Shown: piece after piece, positions 53,417 to 61,649 of the stretch | Numbering within the stretch: position 1 is the first letter of the stretch | Layout of the letters: each line of letters begins with the position of its first letter | Assembly: GCA_036267355.1 (NCBI GenBank) | Contig: DATAWG010000020.1 | Span: forward strand, 1-64,000 | DNA from: Pirellulales bacterium | Lineage (GTDB): Bacteria > Planctomycetota > Planctomycetia > Pirellulales > DATAWG01 | Direction of reading: 5' to 3' | Length of the DNA: 64,000 bases | Notes under the pieces: generated by a model | The model's input: only the letters and a program-made list of their open reading frames with translations | The model's database searches: none | What the model was told of the DNA's origin: nothing | Position numbers and translations under genes: made by a program

Positions 53417-55129
53417 TCAATCCTCGACTTTCTTGGCGACACGAAACACCTCTTCAATGGTCGTGACGCCATTGAGCACCTTGTGGATGCCGTCGTGGTA
53501 AAGTGTTGTCATGCCTTGCGCAACCGAGGCTTTGCGAATCTGCTGAGTCGGCGCGCCTTCAAATGCCAGTTCGCGGATGCGTGCTGTCATCAACATCAGC
53601 TCGAAAATGCCGAGTCGTCCCCGGTAGCCGCTTTTTTGGCAACTCGTGCAGCCCTTGCCCTTGGCAAAGTTCGCCTTGGCGGCCATCTCCGGCGTGATGC
53701 CGGCAAGGTCCAAAACCGAGTCGGGCGGCGTGTATGGCTGCTTGCATTTCGCGCATATCACGCGCACCAACCGCTGCGCCAGCACCGCAATCACGCTGCT
53801 CGACACCAAATAGGCGGGCACACCCATGTCGATCATGCGCGTAATAGCGCCGGGCGCATCGTTCGTATGCAGTGTACTGAAAACCAAGTGTCCAGTCAAA
53901 GATGCCTGAATCCCCATCTGGGCCGTCTCCGCATCGCGCATTTCACCCACGAGAATCACATTCGGGGCCTGCCGCAGCATGGCCCGGATGATCCGGGCAA
54001 AGTCGAGCCCGATGCCGTGCTTCACTTCCACTTGGTTAATGCCCGGCAGGTAGTATTCGACCGGATCTTCGGCCGTGATGATCTTCACGTCGGGCCGGTT
54101 AAGCTCGTTCAAGGCAGCGTAGAGCGTGGTGGTCTTTCCGGAGCCAGTCGGCCCGGTCACGAGCACGATGCCGTTTGGCCGGCGGATCAGGTTTCGGAAA
54201 GACCGAAACTCGGCATCGGCCAAGCCCAACTGCCGCACGCCGACCCGGATGTTGTCCTTATCCAACAGCCGCATGACGACCGACTGCCCGTGGTTGGTTG
54301 GCAGCACGCTCACGCGCAGATCGAGTTGTTTTTCGCCGACCGTGATCTTGATCCGCCCATCTTGGGGGCGGCGGCGCTCGGCGATATCCATTTTGGCCAG
54401 GATCTTGACGCGCGACAGCAGGGCCCCGAGCAACCGCCGTGGGGGGCTATCGCGCTCGATCAGCACGCCGTCGATCCGATAGCGAATCCGCACTCGATCT
54501 TCGAACGGCTCGATGTGGATATCCGAAGCCCGGAGTTGCACTGCCTCGCTGATGAGCAGGTGCACCAAGCGCACGATCGGAGCGCTGGCGTCGTCGACCG
54601 TTTCATCCGAGGCGACCGTTTCCTCGGCCGTCTCGGTGAAATCGATGGCCGTGTCGGTGAACTCCTGGAGCATCGAGTCGGTGCTTTCGCCGTCGCTCGC
54701 TCCGTAGTGGCGGTTGATGGCCTCGGTGATGGCCTCGCGGGGGGCCAGAGCGATTTCGACGTTCCGATTCAGGATGAACCGCAGTTTTTCCCGCGTGTCG
54801 TAGTCGAGCGGATCGCTGACGATCACTTTCAGCGAGCCGTTTTCCTCCGACATCGGCAGGATGGCGTTTTCGCGAGCGACCGATTCGGGCACCAATTCCA
54901 CGACCGATGGTGGGATGGCGACTTCCTTCAAATTGACGAAATCGAGTCCGTGCTCCTGGGCCATGGCCCGCATCACGTCGTCGCCGCTGGCATAGCCGAG
55001 GCGGACCAATTCATCGGCCACCTTCTTGCCCGACTCCTTGGCGACGCGCTTTGCGTCTTTCAACTGATCGGCACTGATGACCCGCTTGCGGATCAGAATT
55101 TCGGTATAGTCGCCGCCGGAGCTTGGCAT
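53417..55129 (-). CDS. GspE/PilB-like assembly ATPase (copy B)
   Basis: 570 residues from ATG 55129 (a GTG at 55177 would add 16). N-terminal MshEN-like domain EILIRKRVISADQLKDAKRV and RLGYASGDDVMRAMAQEHGLDFV. The core has VTGPTGSGKTTTLYAALNEL, ITAEDPVEYYLPGINQVEV, ILVGEMRDAETAQMGIQASLTGHLVFSTLHTND and the Cys pairs CAKCKQ and CTSCQKSGYRGRLG. Clearly paralogous to copy A but diverged, with an acidic insert between N-domain and core (DTAIDFTETAEETVASDETVDD). Two extension ATPases flank pilT in this cluster. Confidence 0.95.
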   Translation of the reverse strand: MPSSGGDYTEILIRKRVISADQLKDAKRVAKESGKKVADELVRLGYASGDDVMRAMAQEHGLDFVNLKEVAIPPSVVELVPESVARENAILPMSEENGSLKVIVSDPLDYDTREKLRFILNRNVEIALAPREAITEAINRHYGASDGESTDSMLQEFTDTAIDFTETAEETVASDETVDDASAPIVRLVHLLISEAVQLRASDIHIEPFEDRVRIRYRIDGVLIERDSPPRRLLGALLSRVKILAKMDIAERRRPQDGRIKITVGEKQLDLRVSVLPTNHGQSVVMRLLDKDNIRVGVRQLGLADAEFRSFRNLIRRPNGIVLVTGPTGSGKTTTLYAALNELNRPDVKIITAEDPVEYYLPGINQVEVKHGIGLDFARIIRAMLRQAPNVILVGEMRDAETAQMGIQASLTGHLVFSTLHTNDAPGAITRMIDMGVPAYLVSSSVIAVLAQRLVRVICAKCKQPYTPPDSVLDLAGITPEMAAKANFAKGKGCTSCQKSGYRGRLGIFELMLMTARIRELAFEGAPTQQIRKASVAQGMTTLYHDGIHKVLNGVTTIEEVFRVAKKVED

Positions 55130-55216
55130 ATCGAGCGCGCTGGTGGGAATGATGGGAGCGGTGAACGGAAACGACACAGTGCATCAACAACACAGCGCGG
55201 CGACACCGCAACCAAA

Positions 55217-55300
55217 GTGGCAGGCACACCCGTGTGCCCGCTCTGCTTTGTGCGCAAACGCGTCGCGGTGCGCCGCCGGCACACGGAGTGTGCCCGCTAC
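55217..55300. repeat. MITE-like element with GGCACAC palindromes
   Basis: About 84 bp with palindrome GGCACACCCGTGTGCC near the left end, GGCACACGGAGTGTGCC near the right end and a core containing CGCGTCGCGGTGCGCCG. The core is shared with the element at 58744-58830. Confidence 0.75.
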
Positions 55301-55467
55301 AATTGGGGCGTTTCGTCGCCCCTTGCAAAGAATTCGTGGATTAGTGGTTCAGTAGGGACAAGTCGCGGGCACGAAACGCATCCGGGAGACGATTGTCTCG
55401 ATGCGGTGAAAAGGCTCATACCGTAGAGTAATGGCACCAAAAGTGCCTGTCAATGAACCGAAACCCC

Positions 55468-56808
55468 TCAATTCCCGGTTCTTTTGCCGGCGGCTCCAGG
55501 TTGCCGCCGACGGGCATTCAGCACTCGGCCCACCAAGGAGCCGGAGGGCACCGTCTGGCCGCCCATCCAGCTTCGGCTATCCACCGAGATCGGGCTGTTG
55601 TCGCCCAAAACAAAATATTCGTCCGGGCCAAGCTGCCGGCTGAGCGCCTGTCTCGTGTCGGTCGGCGGTGTGTAGTACACGTCGCGAAGAACCCGCAACC
55701 GCTCGATGGCGATCGCCAGGCGGTTTGCCGCGATGGCGAACGGACGGGAAACGGGCTTCGGTGGGGCGCTGGAACGATCATCGTCGAATATGAGTTGCCG
55801 GCGGCCGTCGATGGCAAACAGCAATCGTCGGTCGAACGTGGATAGCACGATCTCGACCGGGCGGTCGATCAATCGTGCATCGATTTGAGCGGTTTGCACC
55901 TCTTGGCCATTGCGTTCGAGTGTCGCGCGGCCCGATGCCGATTGAATTCTCAATTGAAATGTGGCTCGGCCATCCATCGCTCGCAGATACAACTCGCCAT
56001 TGCCCGCCAGCCGCAGCCGCGCTTCGAGCATCACATCCGTCACGTCGTTAAGTCGCCGCGAGATGTCGGGATTATAGGGATCGTCGTCGCGGATCGGCGT
56101 TTCCTCGAGCGCATCGAGCGAGCCCGGCATGCGGCGGCTGTGTACGTACGTCAGCCAGTCGGTGGCAGAAGACTTTGCGTCGCCGGCCGGCCGATGCCAG
56201 CCGCCATCGGCCGAGGTGGCCCAATCGCTGTTTGTCCGCTCCGCCTTCCACCGCGGCGGCAATCGCGGATCGCGGTAGGCCGAATCGTGCACCAGCATTG
56301 CTGAAGCTTGCTGCTCGACAAGAGTCTTTCGCGCGATGCGGCCGTCGATGTAAACATCGCCTTCGCGAATTTCGACACTTTCGCCCGGCAAGCCGATGAT
56401 CCGTTTGACGCAATAATCCTGGGCATGCGGCGAGCAGCGAAACACGAACACTTCCCAGCGCCCCGGTGGGCGAATGCCGAGCGTTGCCCGATCGATGAAA
56501 AGTCGCTTGCCGTTGATGGTGCGCGGTTCGAGCGGATTGCCGGGCCAGCCGCAATTGGGACACACCAGTGAATCGACCGTAAGATCTTCGGCATCGCAAA
56601 CCAGCGGCATGCCGCAGGCTTCGCAGCGTGCTTCGCGATGCGGCCCCAACAATGCCGGCGCCATCGACCCGCTCGACACCACGCTCGGCACCAGCCAGCC
56701 GTCGACCAGAAACGTGTGGCTTAAGATCGCGGCGATTGAAAACAGGGCGATTGCTTCGATGCCGCGGCGGAAAAGCGAACGACGGCGGGGGCGTGGGATT
56801 CGCCGCAT
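55468..56808 (-). CDS. lepB: Signal peptidase I with zinc-ribbon and large insert
   Basis: 446 residues from ATG 56808 (a GTG at 56856 is an alternative; sequence upstream is repeat DNA). N-terminal membrane segment IEAIALFSIAAILSHTFLV, then catalytic Ser48 in SSGSMAPALLG, catalytic Lys135 in YCVKRIIGLPGESVEI, and C-terminal GDNSPISVDSR. Two features are unusual: between Ser and Lys lie cysteine pairs CEAC (62, 65) and CPNC (83, 86) resembling a zinc ribbon, and an insert of about 200 residues (about 170-380) splits the C-terminal catalytic region. First gene of the pilin block by position; co-transcription is not shown. Confidence 0.88.
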   Translation of the reverse strand: MRRIPRPRRRSLFRRGIEAIALFSIAAILSHTFLVDGWLVPSVVSSGSMAPALLGPHREARCEACGMPLVCDAEDLTVDSLVCPNCGWPGNPLEPRTINGKRLFIDRATLGIRPPGRWEVFVFRCSPHAQDYCVKRIIGLPGESVEIREGDVYIDGRIARKTLVEQQASAMLVHDSAYRDPRLPPRWKAERTNSDWATSADGGWHRPAGDAKSSATDWLTYVHSRRMPGSLDALEETPIRDDDPYNPDISRRLNDVTDVMLEARLRLAGNGELYLRAMDGRATFQLRIQSASGRATLERNGQEVQTAQIDARLIDRPVEIVLSTFDRRLLFAIDGRRQLIFDDDRSSAPPKPVSRPFAIAANRLAIAIERLRVLRDVYYTPPTDTRQALSRQLGPDEYFVLGDNSPISVDSRSWMGGQTVPSGSLVGRVLNARRRQPGAAGKRTGN

Positions 56809-56880
56809 GCCGTTCGAAGCAGGATGCGTTTCGCTGAGCGGTTTGGCGGTTGACACAGCACGCACGCTTTCGTCCGCCGG

Positions 56881-56962
56881 CCCGAGCCCGCGGCGCCAGC
56901 AAGGAAGAGGCACTATACATCCTTGCTAGCGCTTCGGGCTCCCGCTTCGGGCTCCCTCGCCA
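56881..56962. repeat. GAGCCCG..AGCAAGG inverted repeat near lepB start
   Basis: A left arm CCCGCGGCGCCAGCAAGG faces a right arm CCTTGCTAGCGCTTCGGGCTC, followed by CCCGCTTCGGGCTCCCTCGC. It is related to 29612-29671. Confidence 0.65.
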
Positions 56963-56963
56963 A

Positions 56964-58451
56964 TTATTCCGGCAACGCTTCGCTTCTCGGCTCCGGCAAC
57001 CAGAAGCTGGTAATGAAGCCGATCAGGTACACCGCCAGCACCACGGCAGCCGCCGAATAGGCGAGCGCGGCAGGGCGCGGGAAATCGGAATTGTGCATCA
57101 TCAGCGGCAGCGCCACGGCCAACTGGGTCGTTACAAAGTTGGCCCCGGTGCCGATCATTCGCCCGCCGACGTTGGCTGCGAAGCTTTCACCGGTGCCGCG
57201 GATGCGCGTGGGATACATTCGCGGCAGATAGTTGCCGAAGAAGCTGAACTGGGCGACGGTGAAAAACCCGGTCAGAAACATGCCGACTTTCAGCACGTCC
57301 AAGCTTGCATAACCCAGATGCCCCGCCGCGGGAATCGCATACACCAGCGGAATTATCAGCAGTCCCGGGATGATGAACAGCCGCAGAAGTTTCCTGCGGC
57401 TGACAATCCGCACCGCCAGCCAAGCCAGCACGATTCGTCCGGCCAAGCCGCCGACCTCCTGGATCAACTGCACCGTGCCGATGATTTGCTGCGGATGAGA
57501 CTTCAGATCGGCGACTTTCGCGGTCAATTCCTTGAACTGCTCGGAGCCCTTGTCCGCTTTGGCCAATTGCTTATTCGTCGAGGCAATGCGACCGGCGATC
57601 AGGCCCGGCACCATTTGCGGCGTGAGTTGAATCGCTCCGAAGGCCGCGCCGAACGCACAGGCAAACAAGATCGCGCTGACGATTGTCGTGCGGCGGAATG
57701 CCGGCTGAAACACTTCGGTGAATCGCGGCCGCCCGAGCTTGCCCGCCTGTTTCTTCGCCCGCCATTCGGGCGACTCGGGCAAGAAGGGACGGATAATGAT
57801 CAAGGGAATCGCCGGGATCAGTCCGGAAATCAGAGCATAGCGCCAGCCCTGCGCGTGGTTTGGCAAGGTGAGCCAGGCCGGCAGCGAATCCGCATGCGCG
57901 ATCGAATCGCTCGCTTTGTAGACGAGGCTCACGAACAGCCCGCCCACCGAAGCGAACGCTTGCGTGTAGCCCAACACGGCCTCGCGGCGATGCGGATCCG
58001 GAAACAATTCCGAAAGCCAAGCCACGGCGGCAACGAACTCGACGCACACGCCGATGAACGCCATGCAGCGCCAGAACAGCAGCATTTCCGCCGAATTGAC
58101 AAACGCTCCAGCCGCCGACGCCACCGCGTAGAGCAAGATGCTCCAGGTGAGCACGCGCCGCCGGCCAAGCCAGTCGGTCAGATAACCGCCCAACATCCCA
58201 AACACACCGCCACACAGCGCGCTGCCCCACATCACATAGCCGGTCCAGCGCAAGATCAAATCGTTGCCGGCCTTTGTCGCCCCACTCACATGCAGCAACT
58301 CCGACAACGCGGGGCGCAAAATGAGCGGATTCATCAGCAATACATACGTGTCGAACGCAAATCCGATCGCCGCGATGATGCACACCAACCATTGCACCAT
58401 CGTAAGAGGAGAGCGGGCAGCCGGCGCAGACGAATTGGGCAACTGATTCAT
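56964..58451 (-). CDS. Major facilitator superfamily transporter
   Basis: 495 residues from ATG 58451. Twelve hydrophobic segments; the first begins LVCIIAAIGFAFDTYVLLMNPLIL. The loop motif between helices 2 and 3 is GYLTDWLGRRRVL, the classic MFS signature; ELFPDPHRREAVLG and FGNYLPRMYPTRIRGTGESF follow the sugar/metabolite-proton symporter pattern. The central loop is long and charged (about 265-330). Substrate unknown. No operon partner; upstream gap holds a MITE-like element. Confidence 0.92.
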   Translation of the reverse strand: MNQLPNSSAPAARSPLTMVQWLVCIIAAIGFAFDTYVLLMNPLILRPALSELLHVSGATKAGNDLILRWTGYVMWGSALCGGVFGMLGGYLTDWLGRRRVLTWSILLYAVASAAGAFVNSAEMLLFWRCMAFIGVCVEFVAAVAWLSELFPDPHRREAVLGYTQAFASVGGLFVSLVYKASDSIAHADSLPAWLTLPNHAQGWRYALISGLIPAIPLIIIRPFLPESPEWRAKKQAGKLGRPRFTEVFQPAFRRTTIVSAILFACAFGAAFGAIQLTPQMVPGLIAGRIASTNKQLAKADKGSEQFKELTAKVADLKSHPQQIIGTVQLIQEVGGLAGRIVLAWLAVRIVSRRKLLRLFIIPGLLIIPLVYAIPAAGHLGYASLDVLKVGMFLTGFFTVAQFSFFGNYLPRMYPTRIRGTGESFAANVGGRMIGTGANFVTTQLAVALPLMMHNSDFPRPAALAYSAAAVVLAVYLIGFITSFWLPEPRSEALPE

Positions 58452-58869
58452 GTTCGATGCGATCGGAGAAAAACGCGGGAGGGTAAAACCAAGACGGCGG
58501 GAAAACACTCGACGGAAGCAAACCATCGCAGACGAACCGATTCGTCCTGCGACGGCAAATCGTCCGCCGCATTGTAGCCAGCCAAGAATCGCCGCTCAAT
58601 CGCGGTCTGGACAGGGATGAAATGGCCGACTGCTCGTGTGGCACCGGCAAGCCCCGTCTGCCAGTGAACGCGCGAGAACAACGAACCGTCGGCAAAAACG
58701 CTTTGCCGGCGATTCGACACAATGCCGCGAAGCCGCAAACAACGTAGTGGGCACACTCCGTGTGCCGTCTGCGCTGCTCTGTGCATGACGCGTCGCGGTG
58801 CGCCGACGGCACACGGAGTGTGCCTACTACGCTAAAGGCGTTCGGCGCAGCCGGAGCGACGCCCAAAGA
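58452..58869. other. Gene-free gap with MITE-like element
   Basis: 418 bp between the MFS gene and the secreted protein gene. Apart from the element at 58744-58830 I see nothing definite in it. Confidence 0.6.
58744..58830. repeat. 87-bp MITE-like element, 23-bp terminal inverted repeats
   Basis: Begins GTAGTGGGCACACTCCGTGT and ends ACGGAGTGTGCCTACTAC. The ends are inverted repeats with one mismatch, each itself a small palindrome. The core shares CGCGTCGCGGTGCGCCG with 55217-55300. Confidence 0.8.
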
Positions 58870-59835
58870 TCACGGCTGGTCGAATGGGTCGGGCTGAGTG
58901 CGGCGAACCTGCGCCGAACTCGGGGCGACTTCGAGATTCGCCGGCATCGCCGATTGCCCGGCCGCGGCCGAGCGGATCGCCTCCGCTCGATCGGAGGCTT
59001 GGACGCCCAATTCGGCGAAGCGCCGCCGCGTGGCTGGATCGACGTGCGACAGGCGGTTCGAAAGCCGTTCGACGCCGGCCGGATTTGTTTCGGCCGTGTG
59101 CGACAGGCTGGCGACGAACGACGCGGTTTCGGCGAAATTGTGGTCGGCCGTCTTTCCCAACAGCGGCTGCAGCGTCTTGGCAATCCACTCGATGCCGACA
59201 TTGTCGAGATGCAGAAACACGTCGAGCCGCGTGACGATGCGCGGCTGGCCGTTGGCATCGTGGTGATATTCCGATTTCAGCACCACGACCGATTCGCCGC
59301 GAATCTTGGCCGGCGAAAGCGAGCCGTCGTAGGTGCCGGTGGAATAGATGACATGCATGTCGGCGCTGCGATAGACTAGTGCCAGCGTGCCGGTGGTCCC
59401 CTGGCCGTCGGCGGCACGGAACTCGTTCGGCCCGGTGCGCGTCAGCGACATGTTCGTGATGCCCATCAACTGCCAGATATCGATCACGATCTCCGGATTG
59501 CGGACCATGAGCAGATACAGATCGGGATCGCACTCGATCGACGCCGCAGGCAGGCGGCGGAAAATGCTCGGATTGTTCACCACTGCCGACACTCGGGTTC
59601 GCATTTCGGCCGGAATTCGACCGAGCGGGATCGATTGCGCCGCTTCGTCGCGCGCCTGCCGGCTGTTGTTCGCCCGGCTGCCGGCGGTCGGATCGGCCGC
59701 GAGCAAACCCGTCGCCAGCAGCGCGACAACACCCGCCGCGCCAATGCAAGCACGAGCGAGCGGCACGGCTGATCGACCGCGGAGCGCGAGGCGCCCTCGG
59801 GGCGGATCGATTTTTCGAGCGAATCGCAACTTCAT
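58870..59835 (-). CDS. Secreted protein of unknown function
   Basis: 321 residues from ATG 59835 (MKLRFARKIDPPRG), preceded by a G-run that can serve as ribosome-binding site. A hydrophobic signal segment (CIGAAGVVALLATGLLAA) follows a long basic N-region. The mature part includes NNPSIFRRLPAASIECDPDLYLLMVRNPEIVIDIWQLMGITN and LDVFLHLDNVGIEWIAKTLQPLLGK. No family recognised; the type is common among planctomycete exported proteins of unknown role (from memory). Divergent from the HEAT-repeat gene. Confidence 0.75.
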   Translation of the reverse strand: MKLRFARKIDPPRGRLALRGRSAVPLARACIGAAGVVALLATGLLAADPTAGSRANNSRQARDEAAQSIPLGRIPAEMRTRVSAVVNNPSIFRRLPAASIECDPDLYLLMVRNPEIVIDIWQLMGITNMSLTRTGPNEFRAADGQGTTGTLALVYRSADMHVIYSTGTYDGSLSPAKIRGESVVVLKSEYHHDANGQPRIVTRLDVFLHLDNVGIEWIAKTLQPLLGKTADHNFAETASFVASLSHTAETNPAGVERLSNRLSHVDPATRRRFAELGVQASDRAEAIRSAAAGQSAMPANLEVAPSSAQVRRTQPDPFDQP

Positions 59836-60279
59836 GTCCCCCCCGGGGAGGTCCTCTGTTGGCTCGACATGCGATGCCTGAACGTGCCGCCATCGATGCT
59901 GGAGCGACAAGGGCCGGCGAACACAAATCGGCATTCCGCACCGTTCCCCTAAAATCGGAACGACCGCCAAAGCCGGCCGAGCCTACCGGTCTTAGGAATA
60001 TTCGGTCGCCAGCGTGGTCAGACCCCAGCCAAAATTTGCCGCAACCAACTGGTCTTTGCTCCCAGTTTGCCCGACTTATCAGATCACAGAATTCGTCGGC
60101 GGATTGCTCTTGCCCGGTCGCCGCGGCTTCGCAAGAATCCGCGGAAGAAGGGTGAGGGCGACGGTGAGGCTTTAGGTAGGGAGCGACCGGGAAACGAGAG
60201 ACAATTGCATCCATCGAATGCAGGACAGGCATGATTAACGATTTCTAACCGCTCACCCTCATCCTCACCCTTCCTCTAC
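59836..60279. other. Divergent gene-free region
   Basis: 444 bp between two divergent genes; probable site of both promoters. The right end is C-rich (CCCTCA.. units) directly before the ATG at 60280. No repeat array or RNA gene seen. Confidence 0.5.
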
Positions 60280-61569
60280 ATGTTCTCTTCTCGCCGTAGT
60301 TCGTTCGCCACGGCGATTGTTGCTCTGGCGCTGTGCTTGCTGGCACTGGCGTGGTATCTGCGGCAGCCGGCACAACTCGCCGAACGCTATCAAGCGGAAT
60401 TGGCAGCCGCGCCCGACGACCAGGTCGAGCCATCGCTGCGGCGCATTGCCGAGCTGGGCGATATCGGACTGAAAGCGCTTGCCGCAGCGCTGGCCTCCGA
60501 CCGCCCCGTAGTGCGACAGGCGGCGCATCGCTTGCTGGTCGACATGGTCGATCGCTGGGAGCTGCTTTCCAGCGAGGCAATCGAGCCGCGATTGGAATTG
60601 CTCGCCCGCGCGTTGGCCGAGGCCGTGCCGCGCATGGATGTCGAGGATCGTCGCTTGGCGAGCGATTTGGCAATGCGGCTCTTGCTTTGGCCGCGCGCCG
60701 ACGAACGTGCCCCCTGCCCGTGGCTGGCAGATTGCGACGCGATCTTGGCAAGCGCCGCCGAACACAAGCATTCGAGCGAAGACGCCTCGGGCACGCTGGC
60801 CACGAAGAATTCGGATCCGCGGTCCGAAGCCGCGGAGGGCAATCCGGGAGTTTCGGACCTAAGTCTTACGCTGGCCGACAAAGTTCGACTGCCAGGGGGC
60901 GATTTGCCGCTCGATCCGTCGCCGATGCCCGACGTGAGAGGATTCGTCGAGCCGCGAATCACGCATCGTGAGGAAGCACCGGCATCGTCCGGCGAGCCGC
61001 GTCGATTGCAATTTCCGAGCGATGCCCGATCGATCGACGGCAACGACGACGGCGATGACGATGACGCCACAGGCTCGGAGGGAGCGAATCATCCGGGGCG
61101 AATCCCTGCTGCGAGCCGGGGCGCTCGGCCGACGGCGTTGGGTTTGCAAGCTCGGCGGCAATCGCTCGGCGGTCCGCGATCCGACGACACGGCCGCGTGG
61201 CGGCAACTCGAGCCGCGAGATGTGATGCGGCGGCTGCACGTTTCCGATCCGCAGGTGGTGCTTGCGGCCCGCGTGGAACTCGAGCGGCGCGGAATCTCGG
61301 GCCCGCTCGTGGATTTGGCCCGGCGCGCGACCGATCCCGATCCAAACGTCCGAAAGCAGTTTGCCGAATCGTTGCCGAGCATGCCGGGCATTGATGCCAA
61401 ACCGTGGCTCTTGGAACTGAGCTACGACGAGAACTCGCAAGTGCGGGCGACGGCCGTCGGCCTGATGGCCACAAGCGGCGATCTGGAATTGATTCGCCGC
61501 TTGGAACAGATTTCGCGCGACGATCCGGACGACTACATTCGCGCCCAAGCGGCGAAAGGAGTGAAATAG
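60280..61569 (+). CDS. Membrane-anchored HEAT-repeat protein
   Basis: 429 residues. N-terminal anchor (FATAIVALALCLLALAWYL). HEAT-like helical pairs occur near 50-75 (SLRRIAELGDIGLKALAAAL) and in the C-terminal 110 residues (DPQVVLAARVELERRGISGPLVDLARRATDPDPNVRKQF, QVRATAVGLMATSGDLELI). The middle (about 160-310) is low complexity, with an acidic run NDDGDDDD. Probably a scaffold at the membrane. The ATG follows a C-rich stretch without Shine-Dalgarno sequence. Confidence 0.8.
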   Translation: MFSSRRSSFATAIVALALCLLALAWYLRQPAQLAERYQAELAAAPDDQVEPSLRRIAELGDIGLKALAAALASDRPVVRQAAHRLLVDMVDRWELLSSEAIEPRLELLARALAEAVPRMDVEDRRLASDLAMRLLLWPRADERAPCPWLADCDAILASAAEHKHSSEDASGTLATKNSDPRSEAAEGNPGVSDLSLTLADKVRLPGGDLPLDPSPMPDVRGFVEPRITHREEAPASSGEPRRLQFPSDARSIDGNDDGDDDDATGSEGANHPGRIPAASRGARPTALGLQARRQSLGGPRSDDTAAWRQLEPRDVMRRLHVSDPQVVLAARVELERRGISGPLVDLARRATDPDPNVRKQFAESLPSMPGIDAKPWLLELSYDENSQVRATAVGLMATSGDLELIRRLEQISRDDPDDYIRAQAAKGVK

Positions 61570-61649
61570 AGGCGTTGGGGCTTTGAGGTACGAAGCAAAA
61601 CATGCGGCCAAAGGCCGCCGGTATTCCTCAAAGCCTCACAGCCTTTTTC

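Noticed and set aside
49752-55426. Plus-strand frames of about 650 codons opposite both GspE/PilB genes
   Set aside because: Antisense shadows of clearly conserved ATPases; no start signals or domains.
56850-58577. Plus-strand 575-codon frame opposite the MFS transporter
   Set aside because: Composition typical of antisense GC-rich frames; the minus strand has the MFS signature and helices.
58832-60232. 466-codon minus-strand frame overlapping the secreted protein gene
   Set aside because: The alternative frame lacks signal peptide and has random Arg/Gly-rich composition; the frame 58870-59835 is more protein-like.
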